DNA of 64,000 nt. It comes from Enoplolaimus lenunculus. Taxonomy: Eukaryota > Nematoda > Enoplea > Enoplida > Thoracostomopsidae. Below the pieces are notes generated by a model, which was not told where the DNA came from, searched no databases, and worked only from the letters and a program-made list of their open reading frames with translations. Position numbers and translations under genes: made by a program. Below, in pieces: positions 35,025-50,000 of the stretch. Location: contig JASANG010003922.1 in assembly GCA_030248215.1 (NCBI GenBank), forward strand, positions 284,001-348,000, in the 5' to 3' direction. Each line of letters opens with the position of its first letter. The first letter of the stretch is position 1.

Positions 35025-38000
35025 GTAAAACACATAAATTCATTGAATGCGTGGTAGATAAATAGGCTTCGAGCGTCTTCTAACATTTAGGTTGTCTTTT
35101 TATTTTTACAACAGGGACGTGACGCTCCATAACCTGGGGCCGCCCCATTGAAGGTTTCTAAAATGGTTATGTAAGACGATGGAAAAATGAAACCCAGAAT
35201 CAGACAGTATTCATAGAGACGGCCAGAACCTTTCCAGCGAGAAGACAAGAAAATTTTGTCTAATGTAAAACTCACTCGCCTCGGCATTCGTAGTTGCTAA
35301 TCTGAAAAAAATTACGCATGGTAAATGTGTATTTTGTATTTGGTATTAGTAATTAGCTGCAGCTTAATTATCGCTCCCGGCGAACAAATTTGTCAAGTTC
35401 TGTATGACGTCGACGACACAAAAGTGATTGGTTTTTGTAGTAGTGCACCGTTTACGGTTTTTAGTTTTCAAATATACTTTATAATCTATATATACTTGAT
35501 CATGCTATTTCAGCATTCAGCTCAAGGACAAGGAGCGTTTGAAAGTTTTCTATCATTGGCGTTTTCGACGTTGTTGACGGTGATTCTAGCTTGGCGAATT
35601 TTGTTTAATAGCGACGATTCAGAGAGCTCCAACGTAAGATTTACTGGTTAGATTAAAATTATAGAAGCAAGGCATCTTGTAAAAATGTTCAAAGTGTAAT
35701 TGGTTTGAACGATTTCGACTGGTGACTTTTGGACGGCCTGTAGAGCCAGTTTAAGATTCGAACGGGTGGTCCAAAATAACAATAGGAGGTACATTTTGTT
35801 GATTTTACAAGTATTACATATTACATGCGGGGCTGAAACTTTACTAAATAGTCAAAATTTGTATACGAGGGAAACTGAGTTTTGGGTGGACAGCCCCCAA
35901 TGCTCAGTTTGGGGGCACAGCGCCTGAATGTAGCACAGAGCTCACAGTATCAAACTGTGGAATAAATTTTCCACCAACACAAACTAGTTCGTCATTGAAT
36001 TTGTACCCTATAGACTAACAGAAAAATACGTAATATGCACTGATATGGGTAAAAATATCGAAACCAGGGTGTAAACGGTTAGCAAAATAACAGACACAGT
36101 AACGTAAAGTGCTCAAAATAATGGAAACGGAAATCGGATATTAAATTGGTAAAACGTATTACCGCAAAACAAAAAGCGTACTTTGTGAGGAAATTAATCA
36201 GTCTGAGTTTCAGACTAATATTGAAAAAACTATAAAGTTGCAGCCTGGTTAAACCGTATTTGGTCAATCCAGCAACTACTGCATCTGCCGAACAAACTTT
36301 TTCAACGCTGCGAATGTTAAAAGTTATTTGAGGACCAGAGCCTTAGCAGCAACCACCCTTGCCCCCCATTTAAGGGGCCCATCCTTGAAACGGCCCCCAA
36401 CCTAACCGGTGGAAACTAAAATAGCGAAGTTTTTATATGAATATGGCTTCTCGCTCGCTTCGCTCGCGAGTAACAACGTCGCTGCTAAAATCTTAACAAA
36501 TTTTTCCCGTCGCTACACTCTCTGGCCCACAATTTACCTTAAATATAACCTGTTCAGCTACTTTAGCAGAAGATGTTAAAGCGGAGAGCTCCAATTTTTG
36601 TCTGCTCCGGCACTGTTGAGGTCTACATAGACACAAAAGCGACTAAATTACAGGCTGATAATGACCATTTATCATGGTATCGTTGATAATTTGCCAGTTG
36701 CCATAAACAATTTCATTTTATTTCGTGATGAAAAGCGAAAAAAGCTTTCGCGATGCTATAGAGTTGAAAGTGACTACCTCATTTTCTGGAACATCGTATC
36801 TGTTACATTTTTTCGCAAAACAATGTGATTTTGACAAAATAACACTCTTTACCATTCTACCTATTTAGGTACCATTGTGCCCCAAAATATTAATTTACTT
36901 CCGGCGCAGCTGCCATTTACTGGCGCAATTGACTGTTGCACATGTGCGCAACTACGTTTACTAGTCATTGCTGTGGCAAATAGCATCAAATCAATGTATG
37001 TACCGCATCGGCTCTACACATTTAGTAGGGGGAAATACAAGTCCACTCTCCTTCTGGATCTGCCAATGAGACAAAATTACAAAGTCATAAATGAGTTACA
37101 GGTCCACTTGTGAAAAATCTTACTTGTGCTGATGCTAAACTGGCTTGGGTTACCCTGATGAACTATTTTTGATATAGAAAGTAGTATAAAAGGAAATTAA
37201 TTTTATGGATTTTCAGGAAACCGCAGATAAATCGTGTTCCCGAAACAGACTATCGCAGGAACCAGACAGCGAAGCTGCAACCTACGCGAAGAATACTAAT
37301 ATTGAAGATAACTTGGATAAATGTAATATACAATGGCGTGACAATCAATACCTGTTAGCATTCGCCGACTTTAGCATCTCGTTGAAATCGAAATTTCCTG
37401 TTTATTTTTAAATATTTTAAATTATTTTACCATTAGTAAACATTATTAAACCTTTCCTTTAAAAAGTATACTACTCCACAACGCGTGAGACGCTGTTCAG
37501 GCTCCAGCGTGAAAACTACGATAACTGATTGGCAACTGTAAATGCATTCCATTCGAGAATCTAACGTTCGAGTCCTCGCTTGAAATCAATTATCAAATAA
37601 AATATTGTTAATAAAAAAGTATTCAATTGATTGAAAAATTTATATACTTTTTAATCTGTTTTAACACAAATTAGAACGCAGAAAGTATACATTCGTTTGA
37701 CATCAACCGGACAGCAGTGTTCGGTTGACTTGAACAGGGCCGAAGCATACCTTTAATACCGGTTGCAACAAAAACCGCCGGAGTTTTAAAATGCGTCTGG
37801 CTTGTTGCTCGTTTCGCTTGCGAGTTTGGGGGTTTCCACCCTGGACTTTCGGGGGAACTCCACTCCAGTCTCCTTCGGCACTGGACTTGAAACGCGCTGT
37901 ACCTGAGAATTGAATGTTAGTAGATTGGCTACTCGAGTCTAATACAACTATTACTAGATACACTATTAACTAAGTTATCAGCTGTGATGTGCTCTATAGA

Positions 38001-41000
38001 TTTTATAGCAACGTCTTTAACCAATCGCTTATTGCCTCTACCTACTAGCTATTTGGTCATGGTAAAGTATTATGCTCCAGTATTTTGGGCATCCGCAGTA
38101 GTACGTTGACTAAGTAAGCAATTTTTTAATTACAATTTCAGATCAAAATTGCCGAGAACATGCGTGCGAGCGTTCAGATTTGCTGTCTTTTAAAAGCTCT
38201 GATATGAATTTTGTTGAGTTCAACGATTTGTTGTATCACGAAGATTCAAGTCAAGAGGACAAAAATGCGACCCAGCAATTCGTAGAGATGAAAAATGCCA
38301 AGGTAAGCTTCTATTTTCCAGTGCTAGTTATAGTACTTTTGCTCGTTTTATGTTAAGCTTACTCGCGGATTCGAGAGGGGTACAAAGACCTAGGCTTCCC
38401 GAACAGGAATCCAAACTATCATTTATGTATTAAGGTTTAACCATGAAATGGTATTCGGGTTCTCGCTCGCTTTGCTCACTAATTTTTCCACTATTATATG
38501 TCGACTAATATTATGCACCGGCCACGAACCGTCCGCCAGTAATTTCGATCATCACAGAAAAAGCTAAAACATAATGACATCATTAATATAATATTTTTAA
38601 ATCATATTTAGATTTTGATTCTAATACTTTTATCTGAAATCTGAAATATTGTCTACTGTAGAGAGCGACCCGAATTAGACGGGGAGACAGCTATTTACTT
38701 GGCGTTTCCAGAAGATAGCCTCGTTGTTATTTCGTTCCGGACTATTATTTATGTTTGACCCGCCCATATAAATATTTTTTAAAATAACGAAGGGAATAAT
38801 AATGTAGTACGGATTAAAATATGTCAAATTTTAGCACCGATCAAGGAGAATTTTGAAAAGTAAAAATGTTATAGTAGGTTCAAGTTTTGTTTTTTGCGAT
38901 AGCTACGTGATGTGCCAACGGCCAAGAGTTTCAGAATGGGTAAATAGTCATCGCCGCAAATGGTCAGAAATATATGTGAAATGCAAACAGAGCCGCAGGC
39001 AAAATTTTTAGGTGTAGGTTAAGCAGGACACATTAAATTTAATTAAATTTGTAAGCCAAAACGGATCGAGTTGACACCTGAAGCTCCCTTATATACGTCC
39101 TTGGTATTGTATATAATGTCAGTTGCACGTTACCATTTGGTTTGGGTTGCACACAAAATGTCCAGACGTTTGTTAAAAGTGCTCTACCAACCGCGGTAAC
39201 CTACATAACTTGTACTGGACGCATATTGTATATAAGAAACTGTATCCGGACATCTAAATAAAGCATGTTCGGACGCATATAATTTCAAATTCTGAAATGT
39301 CCTAAGATAACGTACATATTCAAAACAACAGAAACCATCAGTAAATGCCGATTAAGATTTAGCGGCAAAACTTAAATTTCTTCGGGAAAATTAAGATATT
39401 TACGGGAAATTCGAATTCTTAAGGAAAATACAAATTTTAGCAGGAAATTTTAATTTTGGCGGCAAAATAAATTATTTGTCAAAAAATGAAATGTTGGGTG
39501 GGAAAATTCAAATTTTTTTGGACGATTCAAATTTTAGTGGTTAATTTAAGATTAAGGTTTAAAACGCAAAGTTTGGCGACAAAATATAAAATTTTGCGGA
39601 AAAATATAGATTTTGGCGGGAAGTTCAAATTTTGGAAGAAATTCAAATTTAGCTACGAAAATTCCAATTTCGACAGGAAAATTTAAGTTCAAGCGGTCAA
39701 TCCAATTTTTGTCAGAAAATTTCAGTTATGGTGGTAAAAATTAAATTTTGAAAAATTTCAAATTTTGGAAAAATTTCATGACTTCAAGCAAACATTTTTC
39801 TAAAAACGAAAACGACATGTGGAAATTTTGTGGAAAATAAAAACTATGTATGAACGAGGTAGCCAGCTAAAATTGTATCTGCTCAAAGATACTGCGATAC
39901 TCTATTGTGTGCACCGAAAAATTGAAAAAGCGGACATTTCTTGTGCCACCCAAACCAGTGGTAACATGGGACTAACATAAATAAGTTTACTAGGCTGCTG
40001 CCCCTTTTAAAGCCCAGCAATTTTAAGGGACCATAAGCAGGATGGGGGTGCCGTGTTCAAGCCCCCGTAATAAGCGATTCTAGCACCAAAAGCGCCAAAA
40101 ACACAGTTCTATACCTTATTATTTTAGCTGTTACCGTAAAAAATTAAAATTCCACACGGGGTAGTTGACCCCTGAAATCCCTAGCTACGCCTTTGGTATA
40201 GTGTATAAATAAATTTATACATAACAGACGTGTTTTGATCGCTGGTTTGCCTATGCTACACTCCTGCATGTTATTGTTCCGGGACAGCGACACGGCCCTC
40301 AGCATAACATTGGCGAATATTTTAATCATTAAACGGTTCGCCGTATTATGGCATGAACGGAGAGTGAGCGGCAATATTTTGCAGAAATGTGGTAAATAAA
40401 AATATTTAGAAACAATGCGGTACACTGTCTTCTATTAAAGCTTACGGGATACTACTGAACCAGTTCTTTGTTAATGTATATATCTCAACGAGGTCGTTTC
40501 TTGTTGAATTATACAGCCTAAAATGTTTGGTTTAGCTTCTAGAAATGTAACGATATATACAAAAATGCAATGCTTGATAACTTTCAAAATCTGTATATTG
40601 GCCGACCGACGGCGAATCACCGGCCGGCCAACCGATCAAACCCCATCCGCCACTGGTTAATCAGGAATGATACACGATTGAAACCAGGGCCTGAATTTTT
40701 TCATATCACACATACTGCTCAACGCTTTCACCTATTGACTACATTTTGAACAAAATTAACAGTCTGAGAAAAGTTTAGTCAACGGTATGAAAAACATTTT
40801 CAGCTGACTTTTCAAGCAACATTCACAAAACTTACACTAAATGATTGCTGTTTGCATTCAAGTCATCAGTGGATTCGAACCCAATCTACATTTCCATCTC
40901 TGCTTATCAGAAGACCTGAGTGTGTGAGCAAACAGAGTTCACTTAGTTAAACCAAGAGTCGATAATAAGAGTGTGCAACTTCCAAATATACACGTGGCAT

Positions 41001-44000
41001 AAAAAGTACCACCGTGCGTTGCGTTTTGCCCATACCCCCCTTAATTTAGGGGGGTCAACTGCACACAGAACTGAGTTGAACCTAAATCAAGAATACAATC
41101 GAACAATGTTTGCGCTGTGTATCGCAACAGTATTTGCCTGCGTTCAAGGTTTTAACACCCCCCAAATGATGGGGTAAGGGAAAAATGCAACGTGTGCCTG
41201 GTATATTCATTTGTACACAGAATGTACCCAGTTGCCTACAGTTGAAACCATTATCGACTCTTGGTTAAACAGAGAACAGAAGAGTTTTACAGCAAGTGTG
41301 GCGCTATACTTCCGATGACGTCCGGAGCCGTCCGTCACCGTTTGGCATCCTGCGTCACTGTCCGTCACTGTGCGGTATTGTACGCGAATTACTGACGTAC
41401 GATATTGTATGGGGGCGGGCGGTAACGCATGACGCCGGACAACGCCGCACGACAAGTATATCGCCGCCCTGAAAAGGGTGTGATTACAGCATAGAACCGC
41501 ATATGTCATTAAATTTCTTCGATTGTGTAAAACACTGTATGTTTTCTGTACTAAAAAATATTGAAAAATTAATTTGTACTGTCAGTATTTATTGTTGTAA
41601 GATAATTTTGATTGACTGGAATATCAAATTACGTTCGTTTTACATGTTAATAAGCTCGGTATGCTTTTTCCTGACGTCTAAAAAGTACCGATATATATCA
41701 TAGAACTTTCCGGTCAGGGGCTACTGGTTCTCTCTGAATTAAAATTCAACTCACCGAATCAAAACAGTTAAGCTTCAGCCTAAAGCTTTAGCGTACGGTG
41801 TAAAAATGTAGAACAGCCGCCTGCATCAATCGCTTTGGCCCTGTTTAGCACCAGCGAATGCGTAACATTTGAAGTATGCTATTAGTGAAAAGTGTTGTAT
41901 TTTGAACGATGGTTTGGCTGCAGAAACATGACTTAAGTTGGAATGCAAGTTAAGCCAAGATTTTACTTAGGTTTCGTAGTTTTGACTTAAGTCGGAGGTT
42001 TTGAGCACGCGTTTTAATTTTCCCAAATATATAATCAATCAATAGTTGCTGAAGTGTGTTCTCATTTTGAGCTACTAGTGGTAACATTAAGGATATTTTG
42101 CACCTCCACGGGCTACCAATTTATCAAAACTTTCGACCCACAAAGTTAAGTCTGCTTCTTGATTTAAGTCCAAAATCAACTTCTCAAATGAGAGTTCGAT
42201 GCAGTCATGTCTCTGCTAACCAGCCAATGACTATTTTCAACTGATGGTATTTAGCAAAACCTACAGCTCGTACCATATTGGTTTAGTGCGGATTTTTAGG
42301 TTCTACTTTTGATGTTATTTTTGGCCCATGTAAAGATCAGGGGCTAAACGTTTTTTGTAAGACTGCAATATAGTAAGCTAAGCTTTAGAGTGATTTTTTG
42401 CTTGGCGTAGGGTAAGGCTTAGGCTGAGGCTTCGGAATATGCTAATAATACTGTTCCGACCTTGTTCTTTACATTATCCTTATTTTTATTTTCCTATGGC
42501 TTTTTCTTATGAATTGCGTTTCATCGTTCGTTTTCTAGTTTTGTTTTTTGCTTTAGGTAGTAAAGTGTAGTTCTTAGGCTCAGAACAAAAACCCACTGCC
42601 TAAATTTCTCGGCGCCTAATTGGTTATTTTGAAAACAGAAATGTCTGTTTCGTTTCACGAATATCGGTTTATAAATTCAGCGTGACGGAATATACCTTTC
42701 GGTGGCGTAAACTGAAATGTTGCCAATATTTTATGTTTTCAATTTCAAATGTTTTTAAAACGGCAATTTTTTTTGTAGATTTTCGTTGAAGCTACACTTT
42801 GTGTCACTGAAACCAGAATATGAAATCGTGGTTTTACGTACTCACATTCCAGGGGCGTAGAAGGAAGGAGTCGTGTGACTTGTAAAGACAGGCAGGTTTC
42901 GGACCACTTGCACTCAGTATCGCGTTTTACCTAGCTTATAATAGGCTCTAAAGGTAAAGTCCGCACATGACATATCTAAGTTTAGAGCTGCAACCAATGC
43001 GCGGTGCGGAGCGCATCCATACAAGCGGTTCCACCGCCCCAACAGAAAGGTTATTGACAGCATTAAATAGAATTCTTGTTCTTAATATTTCTTTATGCCC
43101 ATTCTGGAAATCTACCTGTTGCCTCTTTTAGCAATTACCTGGTTCGGTTGACGTCCATGTTTAGTTTGTTTTAAAGGTGTTGTGCAGTTCAAATTGTGCG
43201 TGTTGTCAGTAGCTATGTATTAGTGGCAGTTTTAGCTATCCGCAACTTTTTCATTTGAGGAAGTCACGCAATATGTTTCAAAAAGGACAACTTGTTTGCC
43301 AAGAGTGATCACAAGAAATATGACACCATATAGAAACAAATAAAACGCAACTAATATAAGTATTTCTATATAAAGTTCAGTATAAAAAGACCTGAAGAAA
43401 AATTCGTTGGCGATGAAACAAAAATGAAATTAGTTCACATTTCACTGGTTCAAAACGAAAAATAAAGCATAAATTAAATTATAAACTGACAGAGGTTGTC
43501 CGCCTATCTTGTTAGAAAACAATTCACACAACTGAGTGCGGCTACAGTTCAAAGATAGGGAATAGAGATTTTACTGAGTATTCTAATAAGCAAGACTTGC
43601 ATTTTTTTGAAGAATCAACAGATAATTTTTTATGGTTATAGCTAGAGATTCGTTTAATATGTTCGGCCCTGTGGTACAACTGTGACTTCAACGCGAACAA
43701 ACATTGGTTAAAGTTCCAACTTTTCTATTCAAATACTGGGTAAAATGTTGCGTACTTTTCGAATACATATGTCTTGACTATGAATTAGCGTTCTTGTTCT
43801 TTGCTGGTTTAAGTTTACTCGCAATCAGCATCAGAACTGTCGGGAACTCTAGTGTGATCAGTGTCATATGGCTTGTAGAAAGCTACTACCACGAACCCGC
43901 AACCAGGAATTACTCAAAGATTTGGTATTTAGATTTTCTTTTAATGTTGTCAATAAATATTTCAGCCGGGAGAGGGGCGACGGTGCTCCCAGGGAAACGA

Positions 44001-47000
44001 CGAGGATCCCTCGACGCCAGTAGTTACGAACCTGCACAGAATCGAACTGATGTTTCGTGGTTGTTTGTTGACACACAAGCTTATTTATAGCGAAATTGAA
44101 ACGTTCACCTTGCTAAGATCAGGCCCGTATCCAGAGGGGGTCTGGGGAGCTCAGTCTCGCCTGGAAGAATTTCGCCCCCCCCTAGAAAATTTTAGCCTTG
44201 CATGTAAAACATTGAGCAACCTTATATGTTCCTCCAGAAAAAGTTTGGCCAACCTTAGCAAGGTGAGCTGGCTATGGGCATACCTAAAATGAATGATTGA
44301 CAGTTTCGTTCAGTTTTAAGGAGGAGGTTCCTAAGATGTGTATTGCCCGTAGGGTTTTCTGAGATATTGTTCGTGTTTCTGCCATCGCGGCACATGTATA
44401 GAACAGGGCCGGAACGTTTTTCTGCGGAAATGTAAGCTCAAGCTTTAGACTATTTTATTGCGTAGTCTTGGGCTTAGGCTTGTTTAGGCTTAGGCTTAGG
44501 AATATGCTTTATACTACGGTTCCGGCGCTGTTCTATACATGGGCCGTTCTCGCTATGGTTGGCTAGGTTGAGATGAAAGAACGAGATTATTATTTGCAAT
44601 TTTGAATTTTTACTTTATAGTTTTGTTTGTAGCAAAGAATGCAGCTAAACGTTGTTTTGTGAGAATGCAGATTCAAAAACAGCTTAATTTCATAAACGAC
44701 TGTCCTCTTGTACGCTTTTGTCACAGAGTTTTCGAGATTTTAAGACTTTGGAAGAAATAATCTTACGTTTACGTTGAAGCATAGATTCTGGCGATATCAT
44801 GGCGAGGTTATACCCACCGGAAATAATATCATGGCGAGGTTATACCCACCGGAAATAATATCATGGGGAGGTTATACCCACCGGAAATAATATCCTGTCG
44901 AGGTTATACCCGCCGGAAATAATATCATGGCGAGGTTATACCCGCCGGAAATAATACCTGTCGAGGTTATACCCGCCGGAAATAATATCATGGCGAGGTT
45001 ATACCCACCGGAAATAATATCATGGCGAGGTTATACCCACCGGAAATAATATCATGGGGAGGTTATACCCACCGGAAATAATATCCTGTCGAGGTTATAC
45101 CCGCCGGAAATAATATCATGGCGAGGTTATACCCGCCGGAAATAATACCTGTCGAGGTTATACCCGCCGGAAAAAATATCATGGCGAGGTTATACTCACC
45201 GGAAATAAGATCCTGGCGATGTTATACCCACCGGAAATAATATCATGGCGAGGTTATATCCACCGGAAATAATATCCTGGCGAGGTTATACGCCGGAAAT
45301 AAAATCCTGGCGAGGTTATACCCACCGGAAATAATATCATGGCGAGTTTATACCCGCCAGAAATAATATCCTGGCGATGTTATACCCACCGGAAATAATA
45401 TCCTGACGAGGTTGTACCCACCGGAAATAATATCCTGGCTACGCTCTTGCTATAACGAATCTAGAACAAGTGCCTATATGGTAAAAATTGTATTAATATT
45501 TGGACTATAAAATGTTTCGGGGGTTAATGGTTATTGCAGTACCTACACAGTAAATAAATGCAATTGTTTTGAAAAAATACAATTGTTTGCATCATAGAAA
45601 CTGCGCATTGCGAATTACAATATATTTTTTAGTGTCTACTGCAAATGTACATTTTACCATGACTGTTTTAGCAATTGCAATTGAATTTTTTTAATAATAA
45701 AACGATCGTAGGACCACCAACTGATACAGAGGAGGCGAAGGGGAGTGTACGCTACCCTGTTGGAATAGTTTTTGTGATAAAGTCGTAAGGTCCCTACCAT
45801 GCAAATTTTTCCTGTCAGAAAATTTTCAGGTATATAGCATACACTAAAAATTGCGTTTCATATATAAACATTCTACCACTCTGCCGTCCGTCTCAAATTT
45901 CTGCATCTGCCGCTGCGTAGGGCAGCTACAGGTTTTTCAAATTCGCTTCTACGTAAATTATTGTACCGTTAAACCAAATTCGAGTTTAAATATGTTCTCA
46001 GTTAAAATTGATGTTAGTTTTTAAGGACTAATTGAAATGCGGGGCGACGAAAGACCCCCACCAAACGATATTCAATACACTGGCTTATTATAGCACCATC
46101 GTTAACAGCTTGCCCATTCCTAAAGAATTCAATAACTTAGTCGTTTTTTCGGTATTCGGTGCCCGTCCGCACCAGTCCAAATTTCCGCGTACGCCGTTGT
46201 TATTTTGTTAATATATTCCAGCTTCAAACTCGTCCTCAGACTATACGGTTTTGTTATTTTTAAAATAGGTCATACCAACGTTCTGCCTACATTTTTGAAA
46301 TTGTTCGTCGATGAAATAGCTAAATATAACATTATATATATACATACATATATATAAATATATATACATACATATATAAATATATATATCTATATATATG
46401 TATGTATATGTGTGTAACGCATATATATTAATATATCTATTAGACTGTACCCGTTTTGAAGACGAAATGATACTGTTGAATACTTCGCAGAGTAATCGAA
46501 CTGGGAACCACTGGGTGCTAATTAAATTTTACCGCGGGTACAAAAGAATTTTATATGAAACTATGATGGCCAGTTGCACTTAATAGAAAAACTCCAGTTT
46601 GAAACCTGTTTTCGAACTTGAAATAAATTGAGAAGTTGTGTGGTTTAGCTCGGATGGTCATAAACGGTTTACCGGGTAATGCAGTGTGTGCTAAAATATC
46701 ATTATTGAACTGGGAATTTAAGTAGCATTTTATGCTCTGATCAGCTTTCTCGCTTGTCGTCCGAAATCGATAGAAACCGTTGCACAGTTGGTTTTAACAT
46801 TGGGGTTTTTCCCAAAATTCGTCACACAAGGATATATTGTTAAAAACGTCGTATACCTAACCCGATAATAATATTATATATGTCATTACGGTATTCTCTA
46901 AGTATCAGTTAATGTTAATTTTGTAGCTTCGAATATTACTGGCTCAAACTTTATTTCGACAACTCGATCAGGTTTATATAATTCTATTGGCTCTTGCACA

Positions 47001-50000
47001 CATTTCCACACATGTTTAATAGATTTAGGCTTACGCTTGTGCTTTAAGGCTTTGTTGTCGTAGAATTAGAAAAAGGTTTAATTAGGCCTACGTCAAAGGG
47101 TTCTTTCAAGCTTAAGTGTTACCCTACGCTTAAGTCTACGCCAGATTAACTTTAATTTTTGGAAAAAGTTTACTGTATTGACCCGAATAAGAGGGGGACT
47201 GATATTTATTTGGCCTCTCCAGAGGGTACCCCCTTGTTATTCGGTTACGGACTGTTATTTATTTTTAACAAACGCTCCGCCACCCTTTGTTACTGATATA
47301 TGTCCGGTACTGCAACTATCCGTTGAATTAAATGTTTATTTGTGTTGTGTCAATAGCTTGAGCGATAGTGCAAGGTTATACGTAGGAATGTACTTTCAAT
47401 ACATAAGTACGCTTTAAAGTTTCGAACTCAAATTATTTGGTCCTGGAGTCATTTATGTGCTACAATTAGGGTTAATTGACATTTATGGACTCTAATTAAG
47501 GTTTAAGGACTCTATCCGCTTACGGACTCTTATTAGGGATACGGACTCATATTGATCGGGACTCAAAATGGGGACCCTCCTCTTATTACCCCCTCTTATT
47601 CGGGTCAATACAGTACAAGAGTGAATTCTTGTGTTACCCAGGAATTAATTTATCAGAAGTACCATCCTATTTTTGAATGATCGATCATAAGCTACCGCTT
47701 AGTCGGCCCATGTATAGAACGGAGCCGGAACAACAGTTAAAGCGCATTCCTAAGCATAACCTAAGCCTAAGCCTAAGCTTCAGCGTAAAGATGAGCTTAT
47801 ACATACGCCTAAGCCTTAACCAAAGCCTAAGCTTACGGAACAAATCGTCTAAAGGTTGAGCTTACTCTATAACAGTTGCGCATGAAATCATTCGAGCCCT
47901 GTCCTGTACATGGACCGCTTAGGTTTCGGGGCATTAAACGTAGCAGTATGAGTTCCGTAACAATTCGCTAAAACGATGTGTATGTAATATCGAATAATTA
48001 TTTAGTTTAGTGTTTTTAATGTAAAATTTCGGCATCTATGCCAACGTACGCAATTCGGCAAAGATTTAAATTTTTCTTCACAAGAAACGAACTTCCTTTC
48101 ACGCCTAAAGTTACTTTAATTGTGTTGTCTGGGTTCAATGTTGAAATTGTTAAGAATTTCAATTGAGTACTTTTAGCATGAGAATTCGGCTTTGTTTAAA
48201 TTCCGGATTTGCTTGAGGGCGGGAGTCACCCTGAATGGAACGTAAAAATGCCCTGGCATTCTATTTAAAACGTTGTTATTATATATATTGACAACAGAAA
48301 ATATACTTAAAATGTCCGTCCCTTTACTTTTTTCCATATATATGAGTAGGACGTAGGAGTAAATAAGTGTCCATGATTAAAGGGATAAATTTAGTACCAG
48401 TCTCAGAGTTATAAACTTACAACGAGTAGACTATATGCTGCGTTTATGCTTTCCTGACAAAACTTTCGTGTACACTCAGGAAGGTGTGTGCTAAAGTTCG
48501 CTATATCTTAGATAATGTTGGCGGATCATGCTATTTTAAGGGGCGTCCAGGTGGTCCATAAAAGAGTACGTTTAGATTCTAGATTACATTTTTTTGGTTG
48601 CTTAGGAACACGCTTAGTCTATTGTTACGCCCCTTAAAGTAACATTGGCCATGCTGGCTATGAAATGGTTTAATGCTAAAAGTAACGTATACTTGGTTTA
48701 AATTTTTGCAAAAAGTACCATTTGCCAGCTGTCGCTCATACTTAATTGTGAAACCAAAAAATATTCTTTCAACTTTATTCCAAGAATGCTGTGAATATCA
48801 GGGTTTAAGATTTGTTAGTTATGACAAAATAGTATTTGCCCTATTTTACACGCTTCCTGGTTCTTGTACACCTTTCCTACCACAGTTTTTGAAATTTTAT
48901 AATTGTTGTTAAGTTGAGCTTTAATAGATTAGGCTTTGGTTTAGGCTTGCTCTTAGATTTAAAGCTTAAACTTGTGGAGGGTCAGTCTAATGGTGCTTGC
49001 TTTATAGACATATTTCAGCGTGTATATATGTATTTCATAATTTTAATTGTCAATGACTTTTGGAGTTATCATTTATGTGCACGTGCTGAGCTTTAATTCT
49101 GAAAAGAATGTTTCTTCGATTTGTAAGGAAACAAATATATTTATTTAATAAATTATTCTATTTATAATAAACCGTAGAATCGGTACGATCTGACGCAATG
49201 CCAAAAGTTTATTTCTGGGACGGATTCAACTTGGTAAGCGATGGTGACGTATAATTTAGTTGATTTCAAGTGTTTCATCCGAAAAACGTTACATTTCCCT
49301 GGAAAATTTCGAAAATTACAGTTTGCATAAAGCCCTAATCACACACGCAAGTTTTTGCTGCGACAACTTGCAGCTACAATTTGCTCGCAGAACTTGCTTT
49401 TTTTCATCAGCAACGAGAACGCGGCTGCAATCAGTTCGGTGAACTTGCATGGTCATTCACGCATGTGAACTAAATTCCTAGCAATGATTTTTAATGAATT
49501 GTTTGCAGCTGCAAGTTTTTCGAAATGGATTTTGGACAAAACTTGCAAGTGCACGTTGCAGCTACACGTTCTCGCAGCAAAAACTTGCACGCGTGAATAT
49601 GGCTTTAAGTTTACGCAAAACCTAAATGCTTTAGATAGCGCAGCATAACTATTTACTCTTGCGAACAAACGTTGGTCCCATTAACCAAGGTGCGACCGTA
49701 TATCTGTTTACGTTTACGGTTAACATCTGTAATCGTTTCCGTTTTTGTTAACAAAGATACCATTTGTTATTTTAATACTCATGGTTATTACTAAATCGCT
49801 TGTAACTCATTCAGTTTCTCAGCGTAAAGTTGCTGCAATTGCTCGAATTTAAATAAAAATGACATAATTCATACAATTTTTAAAACTTAGCGTGCATCCG
49901 ATCCGGTATTTTGCTTTAAGTCCTGTAAATATTTGTATGGCTCAATTGTATTGGCAGAAAAAGAAAACACCTATATAACTTTTGTAAAAGTCAACGCAGA

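Noticed and set aside
43704-44090. 128-codon plus-strand frame
   Set aside because: It crosses a GC-rich repeat-like block, has an equally open minus frame over the same block, and lies in a long intron without splice support.
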